Assembly: GCA_019348115.1 (NCBI GenBank)
Contig: JAHWKB010000003.1
Span: forward strand, 1-41,474
Direction of reading: 5' to 3'
Origin: Actinomycetota bacterium
Lineage (GTDB): Bacteria > Actinomycetota > Nitriliruptoria > Nitriliruptorales > Nitriliruptoraceae
DNA: 41,474 nt
Shown piece by piece: positions 20,569-28,042 of the stretch. The translations under genes and the position numbers were made by a program. Positions within the stretch are counted from its first letter, which is position 1, and each line of letters begins with the position of its first letter. The notes beneath the pieces were generated by a model, which saw only the letters and a list, made by a program, of their open reading frames with translations, was not told the DNA's origin and made no database searches.

Positions 20569-21699
20569 TCAGCTCACCCGCATGGGCATCAGCAGGTAGG
20601 TGAAGTCGTCGGTCGAAGTCGTGCCGCCGTCCTCCGACGGGTCGTGCTGCGGCTTCAGGACCGCGGGCTTGAGCGCGTCGCGCAGCTCGATGCGGATGCG
20701 GTCGGTGCCGGTCGCCTCGAGGCCGGCGAGCAGGAACGCGGGGTTGAAGGCGATCGCCATGCCGTCGCCGTCGATCTCGGCCGGGAGGGCCTCGGCGGCG
20801 TCACCGATCTCCTGGTTGCCGGCGGAGAGGTCGACCGAGCCGTCCTCGAACGACAGCGTCACCGGGGTGTTGGCCTGCCCCATCGCGACGACCGCGACGC
20901 GCTGCAGCGCCTCGACGAGAGCGGCGCGCTCGACGATCACCGAGGTCTCGAAGCCCTCGGGGAGGAGCTGGCTGTAGTTCGGGAACGAGCCCTCGATCAG
21001 CCGGGTCGTGAGCCGGCGGTCGCCGAACAGGAACGACACCTGCCCCGCCTCGAGCACCAGCGTGATCGAGCCGCCGGCCTCGCTCGAGGCCTTCGCGGCC
21101 TCCTGGAGCGCACGCGCCGGCACGAGCGCCTCGCCCTCGACGTCGGCGTCCCACGCCAGCTCACGGACGGCGAGGCGGTAGCTGTCGGTCGCGGCCGCGA
21201 CGATCCGCCCACCCGTGGCCTCGAGCTTGACGCCGGTCAGCACGGGCCGGGCCTCGTCCGACGAGGCGGCACGGGCGACCTGGGCGACGAGCCGCGAGAA
21301 GGCGTCGGCCTTGACGATCCCCTGGGCGGCGTCCTCGGCCGGCTCGGGGAGCGCCGGGAAGTCGCCGACGGGCATCCCCCGGACGTGGAAGGTCGCGCGG
21401 CCGCAGCGGATCTCGACGCGGTCGGCGTCACCGGACAGCTCGACCGGGGCGTCCGGGAACCGGGCGACGAGCTGGCTCAGGAGCCGACCGGGGAGGAGCA
21501 CCTTGCCGGGCTCGTCGATCTGGACCGGGATGGAGACCTCGGCCGCGACCTCGAGGTCGGTGGCACGACAGGTCATGCGCCCGTCCGCGGCGTCGATCAG
21601 CACACCCGACAGGGCGGGGAGGGTCACCCGGGCTCCCACGGTGCGGGTCGCCCACGACACGGCCTCGGCGAACTCGGCCCGTTCTGCGCGCAACTTCAA
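20569..21699 (-). CDS. dnaN: DNA polymerase III sliding clamp beta
   Basis: A 376-residue clamp subunit that tethers the polymerase to DNA, with three similar domains and no catalytic motif. Recognisable segments include LPALSGVLIDA, RPVLTGVKLEA, FPNYSQLLP and the C-terminal YLLMPMRVS, matching the conserved MPMR end. The ORF-track protein carries about 89 extra residues read through the oriC gap. I use the TTG at 21699, which has GGAGG 7 nt upstream and gives the standard KLRAERAEF beginning. Confidence 0.97.
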   Translation of the reverse strand: MKLRAERAEFAEAVSWATRTVGARVTLPALSGVLIDAADGRMTCRATDLEVAAEVSIPVQIDEPGKVLLPGRLLSQLVARFPDAPVELSGDADRVEIRCGRATFHVRGMPVGDFPALPEPAEDAAQGIVKADAFSRLVAQVARAASSDEARPVLTGVKLEATGGRIVAAATDSYRLAVRELAWDADVEGEALVPARALQEAAKASSEAGGSITLVLEAGQVSFLFGDRRLTTRLIEGSFPNYSQLLPEGFETSVIVERAALVEALQRVAVVAMGQANTPVTLSFEDGSVDLSAGNQEIGDAAEALPAEIDGDGMAIAFNPAFLLAGLEATGTDRIRIELRDALKPAVLKPQHDPSEDGGTTSTDDFTYLLMPMRVS

Positions 21700-22192
21700 C
21701 GGTGTTCCTCCCTCTCGACCGTGAGGCCGACTGTGACGCGGCGGGACGCCGCTGGCGCGGGTTCTCCCCAGCACCGGAGTAGAAGCTCTTCTTCTCTGTA
21801 GAAGAACGGGTACGTCGTAGGGGCTGGGGAAGCTGTGGACAACCACCCATCCTCCCTGGTCAGGCCGGCGTTCCGGGGTGAGGACGACGTGTGTGCAACC
21901 GCCCTCGTCGTCCCCACTCGTCCCCATGACACCGGTGTGGTTCGACGGGCGTCCACATCCGTGCACATCCCGTCCACCGGTACTCCACGGGCTGTCCCCA
22001 GGCGGTTCCGCTCCCCTCGTCCGCGCCGGTGGAGGTGCGATCCGGACCCCGTCGCGGGGGCCACGGACCGGCGCGTCCCGTTGTCCACAGCACCCTGTGG
22101 GAACTGGGGAGAACCTAGACGAGAGGTCGAGCCTGGCGGTGGCACCCGGACCGCGGGTCGCACCCCGAGGTCGAGGTCGAGTGTTGCCGCGC
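21700..22192. other. oriC candidate: dnaN-dnaA intergenic region
   Basis: This 493-bp gap is the standard actinobacterial oriC position. DnaA-box matches are TGTGGACAA at 21834-21842 (minus TTGTCCACA), GCGTCCACA at 21949-21957, TTGTCCACA at 22081-22089 and TGTGGGAAC at 22096-22104 (weak). An AT-rich stretch at 21780-21819 (18 of 40 bases G/C, against about 70% around it) is a plausible unwinding element. It holds two copies of GTAGAAG (21779-21785, 21798-21804) and lies 15 bp from the first box. It also carries the dnaN promoter, which I could not pinpoint. Confidence 0.8.
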
Positions 22193-23938
22193 TCATGCGG
22201 TCCGGGCCCGGGTCTTGATGCGGTTGGTGAGCTCCTGGACCTGGTCGTAGATGGCCCGGCGCTCCTGCATGAGGTTCGCGATCTTCGAGTTGGCGTGCAT
22301 GACCGTCGTGTGGTCGCGGCCCCCGAACGCCTTGCCGATCCGGGGCAGCGACAGGTCGGTCATCTCGCGCACCAGGTACATCGCGATCTGCCGCGCCGTC
22401 ACGAGCTGCCGGCTCCGCGACGGGGAGCACAGCTCCTCGACCGAGAGGCTGAAGTAGGCCGAGACCTCCTCCATGATCAGCTGGGTCGAGATCTCCTGCT
22501 CACGGTCGTCGGGGAAGAGGTCCTTCAGGACCATCTCCGCCATCGGCAGGTCGGCGTTGGCCTGCTGCAGGCTCGCGAAGGCGGTGACGCGGATGAGTGC
22601 CCCCTCGAGCTCGCGGATGTTGGACTGCACCTTCGAGGCGATGAGCTCGAGCACGTCCGGCGGGACGCCGAGCCGGTCGTTCTCGGACTTCTTCCGGAGG
22701 ATCGCGATCCGGGTCTCGAGGTCAGGAGGCTGGACGTCGGTCATGAGCCCCCACTCGAACCGGCTCCGCAACCGGTCCTCGAGCCGGGCGATGCCGCGCG
22801 GCGGCCGGTCACTCGAGATCACGATCTGCTTCTCGGCGTTGTGCAGGGCGTTGAACGTGTGGAAGAACTCCTCCTGGGTGCGTTCCTTCGACTCGAGGAA
22901 CTGGATGTCGTCGATCAGGAGGACGTCGGCCTGGCGGTAGGTGCGCTGGAAGCCGGTGATGCGGTCGTCGCGGATGGCGTTGATGAACTCGTTGGTGAAC
23001 TGCTCGGTCGTGACGTAGCGCACCTTCAGCCGCGGGTAGAGGCTGCGGACGTAGTGGCCGATCGCGTGCAGCAGGTGGGTCTTGCCGAGGCCGGCGCCCC
23101 CGTAGATGAACAGCGGGTTGTAGGACTTCGCCGGCGCCTCGGCGACGGCCACGGCCGCCGCGTGGGCGAAGCGGTTGGACGCGCCGATGACGAAGTCGTC
23201 GAAGACGTACTTCGGGTTCAGCTGCGTGTCGGGCTCGACGTCGTCGAGGCCGATGGCGGGGCGCTGCGGCGGCAGCGTGACGGTGGGCCCAGGGGGACGC
23301 CCGGGTGCCTCGAGGGGACGATCGCTCTCGGCGCGCTCGCGGTGCTCGGCCGCGTGGTCGCCGTCGTCCCAGTCGCGCGGCTGCTGGACCGGCACCTGCT
23401 CCGCCTCGGTCCGCTGCGGCGGGGCGTGCTGCAGCGGGGTCGGATCGGCTCCGGGAGCTCCCGCGGCGGGCGTCACGTCCGGTGTGCGGGCGTCGGACGA
23501 GGGCGGCGGATCCGAAGGTCCGTCCGAGCGGCCCTCGGCGGTCGCACCGGCACCGGGGCCCGAGTAGCCGTCGAGCGGCTCGGGCTTCGGCTGGACCGTG
23601 ATCACGACGGTGAGCGGCCGCCCGGCGGCAGACGACAGGGCGCTGCGGATGCGGTCGCCGCAGCGGGTGTCGAGCCACTCGCGGGCGAAGGCGTGCGGGG
23701 TCGCGAGGACCACGGTGTCGTCGCTGAACCCGACGGGCCGGGTGGCGGCGAGCCACTGTCGTTGGGCGGGGGAGCTGACGGTGCGCACGACCTCGTCGAG
23801 GCTCGATCGCCACAGCGATTCGAGGTCGAGGGCGGGTGACGAGCCGGCGGCGCCATCGTCCTCGGGCTCGGCGGAGCCGGGATCGACCGCTGCGCCCGCC
23901 CATGCCGACCGGTCGTCCGCTGGGTCCTGTCCTGCCAT
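22193..23938 (-). CDS. dnaA: Chromosomal replication initiator DnaA
   Basis: A 581-residue initiator that binds DnaA boxes and opens oriC. Domain I (about 40-125) is followed by a long Pro/Glu-rich linker (domain II, about 125-240). The AAA+ domain has Walker [10 protein letters not shown] near residue 278 and Walker B LLIDDIQF. The DNA-binding domain IV holds the signature [11 protein letters not shown] near the C terminus. Gene length is large because of the linker, as in other actinobacteria. The ATG has GGAGCGGCGG just upstream. Confidence 0.98.
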   Translation of the reverse strand: MAGQDPADDRSAWAGAAVDPGSAEPEDDGAAGSSPALDLESLWRSSLDEVVRTVSSPAQRQWLAATRPVGFSDDTVVLATPHAFAREWLDTRCGDRIRSALSSAAGRPLTVVITVQPKPEPLDGYSGPGAGATAEGRSDGPSDPPPSSDARTPDVTPAAGAPGADPTPLQHAPPQRTEAEQVPVQQPRDWDDGDHAAEHRERAESDRPLEAPGRPPGPTVTLPPQRPAIGLDDVEPDTQLNPKYVFDDFVIGASNRFAHAAAVAVAEAPAKSYNPLFIYGGAGLGKTHLLHAIGHYVRSLYPRLKVRYVTTEQFTNEFINAIRDDRITGFQRTYRQADVLLIDDIQFLESKERTQEEFFHTFNALHNAEKQIVISSDRPPRGIARLEDRLRSRFEWGLMTDVQPPDLETRIAILRKKSENDRLGVPPDVLELIASKVQSNIRELEGALIRVTAFASLQQANADLPMAEMVLKDLFPDDREQEISTQLIMEEVSAYFSLSVEELCSPSRSRQLVTARQIAMYLVREMTDLSLPRIGKAFGGRDHTTVMHANSKIANLMQERRAIYDQVQELTNRIKTRARTA

Positions 23939-24036
23939 CCGCCGCTCCGTCTCGTCGTCCGTCGGCGCGCGGCGTGCGACCGCCCCCCGGGATGGGCTCT
24001 CGTGCCGGCACGCCAGGATGGGCCCCCGGAGCCGAC

Positions 24037-24068
24037 ATATCCACAGCTGTGTCCACAGTTGTGGATGA
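24037..24068. promoter_or_regulatory. DnaA-box cluster upstream of dnaA
   Basis: Three boxes lie in 32 bp: ATATCCACA (24037-24045), GTGTCCACA (24049-24057) and TGTGGATGA (24060-24068, minus TCATCCACA). Each differs from TTATCCACA by one or two bases. They lie in the long dnaA 5' leader and may mediate DnaA autoregulation or be a second half of a bipartite origin. Confidence 0.65.
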
Positions 24069-24203
24069 TGCGGGTGGTGCGGGGATCCGCCGCCCGGTGG
24101 CCGCGAAGGGGAAGGTCCTCAGGGACGTCGGGAGGAGCGGATCCTGTGCGTTCTCGGGCGATCCCCCGCCCCGCTCTCCCCGCTGTCCCAGGGACGGCTG
24201 CGG

Positions 24204-24245
24204 ACGTTACACCCCGACCCCCGAGGCCGCAACAGGTTATCCACA
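24204..24245 (-). promoter_or_regulatory. dnaA promoter with adjacent perfect DnaA box
   Basis: On the minus strand, TTGCGG (24232-24227) and TAACGT (24209-24204) are separated by exactly 17 bp, a good -35/-10 pair. A perfect DnaA box TTATCCACA (24237-24245, plus) lies 4 bp upstream of the -35. The leader would be about 260 nt, containing the box cluster at 24037-24068. Autorepression by DnaA is the natural inference. Confidence 0.6.
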
Positions 24246-24367
24246 GAGGTCCAGACCGTGCGTTGTGCGCCTGTTCGGCGCCACGTGCCCCACGCCCCGC
24301 GCACACGTTCCTGGACCCCTGGGGTACCTTCCTCCCCGGTCGGGCCGCACGCCGTCCCGATCCGGTG

Positions 24368-24397
24368 TTGCCTCGCATCCGAGAAGCGCCGTAGACT
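24368..24397 (+). promoter_or_regulatory. rpmH promoter
   Basis: TTGCCT (24368-24373) and TAGACT (24392-24397) are spaced 18 bp apart, a sigma70-like promoter divergent from dnaA. The rpmH leader is about 120 nt. Confidence 0.6.
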
Positions 24398-24526
24398 CGC
24401 GCACGCCGTACCACCTCACACGCCCCTGCACCGGTGGCGGTCCCCTCGGCAAGATCTCATGGATCCCCGTGTCTGGGACGTCCCGTGCCGCGTGCACCCG
24501 TGACACCTCCAGGGAGGGCAACCCCC

Positions 24527-24661
24527 GTGAAGCGCACGTTCCAGCCCAACAACCGCCGTCGGTCCAAGAAGCACGGCTTCCGTGCCCGGATGTCGACCCG
24601 AGCTGGCCGCGCCATCGTCAAGAGCCGCCGCCGCAACGGTCGCGCCAAGCTGACCGCCTGA
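24527..24661 (+). CDS. rpmH: Ribosomal protein L34
   Basis: A 44-residue very basic ribosomal protein of the 50S subunit, [20 protein letters not shown] at its start. GTG at 24527 is the start; the ORF-track version adds 31 upstream residues. AGGGAGG lies upstream. Its place divergent from dnaA and before rnpA is nearly universal. Confidence 0.98.
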   Translation: MKRTFQPNNRRRSKKHGFRARMSTRAGRAIVKSRRRNGRAKLTA

Positions 24662-24665
24662 GGTC

Positions 24666-25037
24666 GTGACCTTCCCCTCGGGAGCAGCGGCGCCACCCGA
24701 CCGCCTCCGGAGCTCGCGTGACATCGCGGCCGTCCTGCGTGGACGGCGGCAGCGCGCGGGCCGGTTGGCGGTCGTCTACGTGCACCGGACCGACGAGGAC
24801 CGCCCCGCCCGGATCGCCGTCGTCGCTTCCCGCAAGGTCGGGAGCGCGGTCGCGCGCAACCGCGCGAAGCGGCTCCTCCGTGAGGCCGCCGCCCGGGTCG
24901 CCTGGGCGCCCGGCGCCGACGTGGTCCTCGTCGCCCGGCACGCCTGCGCCACGGCCGCCATGCCCGGGGTGCGCGAGGAGCTCGTCCAGCTCGCGCGGGA
25001 CCTCGGGGTACTCGACGACGCGCTGGACGCCGCGTGA
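24666..25037 (+). CDS. rnpA: Ribonuclease P protein component
   Basis: A 123-residue basic protein that assists the RNase P RNA in maturing tRNA 5' ends. The RNR motif [11 protein letters not shown] (about residues 62-72) identifies the family. The GTG at 24666 is 4 nt after the rpmH stop. The C-terminal part is longer than the minimal family. Confidence 0.95.
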   Translation: MTFPSGAAAPPDRLRSSRDIAAVLRGRRQRAGRLAVVYVHRTDEDRPARIAVVASRKVGSAVARNRAKRLLREAAARVAWAPGADVVLVARHACATAAMPGVREELVQLARDLGVLDDALDAA

Positions 25038-25333
25038 GCGCCGGCCCCGAGCCGCGCGCCGCCGCGACGGTCGGCCCGCCCACGGGTTCGTCAGTCCTGA
25101 CGAATCCGAGCCCGGTGGCGCGCCTCCTCCTCCTCCTCATCTCCCTCTACCGCTCCACCGCCCGCCTGCGCTCGCCGCGGTGCCGCTTCCTCCCCACGTG
25201 CTCGGCGTTCGCCGCCGAGAGCATCGAGGAGCACGGCGCCGCGCGGGGTGCCTGGCTCGCCATCCGGCGCATCGCACGCTGCCACCCGTGGAACCCCGGG
25301 GGGTTCGACCCCGTCCCCCCGCGACGCTCCTGA
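25034..25333 (+). CDS. yidD: Membrane protein insertion efficiency factor YidD
   Basis: A 99-residue protein containing the YidD core [17 protein letters not shown] and [13 protein letters not shown]. Its start GTG overlaps the rnpA stop (GTGA), so rnpA, yidD and yidC are coupled. It helps YidC-dependent insertion at the membrane. The N-terminal 25 residues precede the core and are encoded over an unusual palindrome (see repeat at 25087). Confidence 0.95.
   Translation: MSAGPEPRAAATVGPPTGSSVLTNPSPVARLLLLLISLYRSTARLRSPRCRFLPTCSAFAAESIEEHGAARGAWLAIRRIARCHPWNPGGFDPVPPRRS
25087..25106. repeat. Palindrome TTCGTCAG-TC-CTGACGAA in yidD
   Basis: A perfect 8-bp inverted repeat with a 2-nt centre lies in the yidD coding region. 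It contains the core CGTCAG-NN-CTGACGAATC (25089-25106), found again in parA at 28357. The codons used here (TCA, AAT) are rare in this G+C-rich window, which suggests selection on DNA sequence. Confidence 0.55.
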
Positions 25334-25348
25334 CCAGGAAGTAGACAC

Positions 25349-26305
25349 ATGGCCATCTGGGACGCCATCAAAGGGCTCTTCCAGTCCGCGCTCGAGCTCC
25401 TCCACACGGGGCTGGAGCCGATCTTCGGTGACCAGGCCTGGGGATGGGCGATCATCGCCCTGACCATCATCGTGCGGATCTTCCTGCTTCCCCTCGCCGT
25501 CAAGCAGACGCGGTCGATGAGGGCCATGCAGGCGCTGCAGCCCAAGATCAAGGAGCTGCAGAAGAAGCACAAGGTCGACAAGGAGCTGATGCGCAAGGAC
25601 CCCGAGACCTACAAGGCGCGCAAGCAGAAGCTCAACGAAGAGACCATGGCGATGTACAAGGAGGAGGGGGTCAACCCCGCCTCCGGGTGTCTCCCGCTGC
25701 TCCTCCAGGCCCCGATCTTCTTCGCGTTGTTCCAGGTCCTGCGCGACTTCGACGCGCTGCGTGACGCGCCGTTCTACTTCTTCACGGCCTTCGTCGGCAA
25801 CGAGGAGCACGGCGCCGGCCTCGGCGCGTTCGTACGTGACACCGGCTGGCCCGGCTGGTTCCTCATCGTGCTGATGGCCGCGACCATGTTCTGGTCCCAG
25901 CGCCAGATGATGTCGCGCAACTCGGGGGCCATGGAAGGTCCCGCCGCGCAGCAGCAGAAGATCATGATGTACATCATGCCGGTCTTCCTCGCGTTCATCT
26001 CCCAGGGGTTCCCGCTCGGGGTGCTCCTCTACTGGGTGACGACCAACTTCTGGCAGATGGGGCAGCAGGCGGTGATCCTGCGCGAGGTCAAGCACGACAT
26101 CGACCAGGCCAACACCCCGCCCAACGCCAAGGCGAAGCCCTCGAGCGCGAAGGCGAAGGGCGGGACCACCACCGCCAAGCCCAAGAACCCGAAGCCCTCC
26201 ACGGCACACACTCCCAAGCCCAAGCAGTCGAGCGACCAGCCGGCGCCCGGGCGCAAGAAGAAGCGTGAACACCTTCCCAAGCGCGGGGACGCGACCCAGC
26301 GCTAG
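25349..26305 (+). CDS. yidC: Membrane protein insertase YidC (Oxa1 type)
   Basis: A 318-residue insertase for inner-membrane proteins. The conserved groove arginine lies in TIIVRIFLLPLAVKQTRSMR (about residue 46), and the coiled-coil loop that follows has KIKELQKKHK. Later helices are FFALFQVLRDF, WFLIVLMAATMF and IMPVFLAFISQGFPLGVLLYW. There is no lipobox, and the long P1 domain of proteobacterial YidC is missing, as usual here. The last 60 residues are Lys-rich and low-complexity and may touch the ribosome. Confidence 0.97.
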   Translation: MAIWDAIKGLFQSALELLHTGLEPIFGDQAWGWAIIALTIIVRIFLLPLAVKQTRSMRAMQALQPKIKELQKKHKVDKELMRKDPETYKARKQKLNEETMAMYKEEGVNPASGCLPLLLQAPIFFALFQVLRDFDALRDAPFYFFTAFVGNEEHGAGLGAFVRDTGWPGWFLIVLMAATMFWSQRQMMSRNSGAMEGPAAQQQKIMMYIMPVFLAFISQGFPLGVLLYWVTTNFWQMGQQAVILREVKHDIDQANTPPNAKAKPSSAKAKGGTTTAKPKNPKPSTAHTPKPKQSSDQPAPGRKKKREHLPKRGDATQR

Positions 26306-26322
26306 ACCCAGGAGAGACACCG

Positions 26323-27072
26323 ATGACGCGACGCATCGAAGCCGGCGGCGACTCCCTCGAGGAGGCGCTCGCCCGAGCGGTCGCTGAACTCGCCGACTGT
26401 GACGTGAGCGACGTCGAGATCAAGCTCGCCGCTCCCGACCTCGTCACCGACGTCGAGACCCGCCTCACGCTCGAGGTCGCCACCGCCGCCGCGGACGGCC
26501 AGGACGACGACAGCGACGAGGACGAGCAGGACGAACCCCGCGCACGGCAGCAGCGCCAGGATCGCGCACCTGCGGCCGCTCAGGACCGCGCGCCGCGCGA
26601 CGAGGACGACGAGGACATCGATCTCGACGCCGAGGCCGACGCTGCGGCGGACTTCCTCGAGGGACTGCTCGACATGCTCGAGCTCCCGGGCGACCTCAAG
26701 ATCCGGATCACCGAGGAACACGCGGAGGTCGAGATCGTCGACGTCGGCTCCGGGGCGCTCATCGGCCGTCGCGGCCAGACCCTCGAGGCCATCCAGGAGC
26801 TCGCTCGCTGCGCCCTTCAGCGCGAGTTCCAGCGCCGCTCACACGTCAAGATCGACATCGAGGGCTACCGGGAGCGTCGGCTGGAGAAGCTGCTCGAGAA
26901 GGCCGAGGAGGCCATCGAGAGCGTCCTCGAGACCGGCGAGACCGAGCGGCTCGAGCCGATGGACGTCTTCGAGCGCAAGGCGGTGCACCACCTCGTGGCG
27001 GAGTACGACGGGGTGACGTCGCGGTCCCAGGGCCGGGAGCCGGCGCGTCGGGTGATGATCGAGCCGGCGTAG
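26323..27072 (+). CDS. jag: Jag/KhpB RNA-binding protein (Jag_N, KH, R3H)
   Basis: A 249-residue protein of the Jag/KhpB family, linked to RNA binding and cell envelope regulation. The N-terminal Jag domain (about 1-50) is followed by an acidic disordered linker. A KH domain with GALIGRRGQTLEA (GxxG loop IGRRG) and an R3H domain with RKAVH follow at the end. AGGAG lies 9 nt before the ATG. It is the last gene of this operon, with a terminator right after. Confidence 0.94.
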   Translation: MTRRIEAGGDSLEEALARAVAELADCDVSDVEIKLAAPDLVTDVETRLTLEVATAAADGQDDDSDEDEQDEPRARQQRQDRAPAAAQDRAPRDEDDEDIDLDAEADAAADFLEGLLDMLELPGDLKIRITEEHAEVEIVDVGSGALIGRRGQTLEAIQELARCALQREFQRRSHVKIDIEGYRERRLEKLLEKAEEAIESVLETGETERLEPMDVFERKAVHHLVAEYDGVTSRSQGREPARRVMIEPA

Positions 27073-27088
27073 GGATGGCGAAGCAGGG

Positions 27089-27125
27089 AGGGCCTCGGCG
27101 GTTTCGTCGGGGCCCTTCTTCTGTT
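27089..27125 (+). terminator. Intrinsic terminator after jag
   Basis: AGGGCC-T-CGGCG, loop GTTT, CGTCG-G-GGCCCT forms about a 12-bp stem, followed by TCTTCTGTT. The T-rich tail runs into the parS site at 27122. Confidence 0.8.
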
Positions 27126-27137
27126 CCACGTGGAACT
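27122..27137. promoter_or_regulatory. parS site 1
   Basis: TGTTCCACGTGGAACT contains the perfect 14-bp palindrome GTTCCACGTGGAAC, the ParB-binding parS of the type seen in Pseudomonas and close to the B. subtilis consensus. It lies just after the jag terminator and 3 kb from parB. Confidence 0.9.
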
Positions 27138-27326
27138 CCCCCGTCTCCAGGCTCGGGGCCGGTCCACTCGCCTCTCTGTGGTCGCGCCGGCCCTGGGGGG
27201 TTCGCCGCGTCGTGTCAGGGGGAGGGAGAGGTATGGAGCGGGGTGCATCGGGCCGTGGGGGCGGTCGTGGGGTGTTTCCGCAGGTCGGGGCACGTTCGGA
27301 CGGCGGTCTGGAGACTGTCAGGGCGG

Positions 27327-27342
27327 TGTTCCACGTGGAACT
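27327..27342. promoter_or_regulatory. parS site 2
   Basis: A second copy of TGTTCCACGTGGAACT, identical over 16 bp to site 1 and 205 bp from it. A TAGGCT -10-like element for rsmG is at 27365-27370, so ParB bound here could affect the rsmG-parA-parB promoter. Confidence 0.9.
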
Positions 27343-27402
27343 GGCCGGGGTGTTGAGGGAGGCGTAGGCTCGGGTCGGTCGGCGGCGACGTGGAGGGGCG
27401 CG

Positions 27403-28005
27403 GTGGGGGTGGAGGAGGAGCGGTTGGCGGTGTTCGCCGCTGCGGTGGAGGAGTCGCCCCACAACCTGGTGTCGGCGCGGGCGGTGACGGAGATCCGGAC
27501 GCGGCACATCCCGGAGTGCGTGGCGCTCGCGCGGATGCTGCCGGACGGACCGTTGCGCTTGCTCGACGTCGGGTCCGGTGGTGGGTTCCCCGGCCTCGTG
27601 ATCGCGGCGGTGCGCGAGGACCTGGAGGTCACGCTGCTGGACTCGACGCGCAAGAAGACCGAGTTCCTGGCCGAGACCGCGGTCGCGATGGGGGTGGACG
27701 TCGCGGTCATCAACGAACGTGCCGAGGAGGCCGCGATGAGTCGGGGAGGCCGGTACGACCTCGTCACGGCCCGAGCGGTGGCGCCATTGGAGCGCCTCAT
27801 CCCCTGGACCGTGCCGTTCCTCACCGCGTCCGGGCTCGTCTACGCCGTGAAGGGGGACCGGTGGGAGCAGGAGCTCGACGCCGCCGCACCCGCGTTGCGG
27901 CGCTGGGGCGCGTCCGTCGTCGCGACACCCGCGGACATCCACCAGCAGGATGACGATGCGACGGCCGACCGACCCAAGGTTGTTATCATCGGCCGAGCAC
28001 CGTGA
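27403..28005 (+). CDS. rsmG: 16S rRNA (guanine527-N7)-methyltransferase RsmG
   Basis: A 200-residue SAM-dependent methyltransferase acting on G527 of 16S rRNA. The SAM motif is LLDVGSGGGFPGL, and LLDSTRKKTEFL and ARAVAPLERLI follow as expected. Start GTG at 27403 is chosen because GGAGG lies 6 nt upstream; the ORF-track version includes about 90 extra N-terminal residues read through the parS gap. The order rsmG-parA-parB is conserved in bacteria. Confidence 0.95.
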   Translation: MGVEEERLAVFAAAVEESPHNLVSARAVTEIRTRHIPECVALARMLPDGPLRLLDVGSGGGFPGLVIAAVREDLEVTLLDSTRKKTEFLAETAVAMGVDVAVINERAEEAAMSRGGRYDLVTARAVAPLERLIPWTVPFLTASGLVYAVKGDRWEQELDAAAPALRRWGASVVATPADIHQQDDDATADRPKVVIIGRAP

Positions 28006-28042
28006 CGGGGCCGTCCGGTCCACCTGACGCTGAGGGGGCTGC

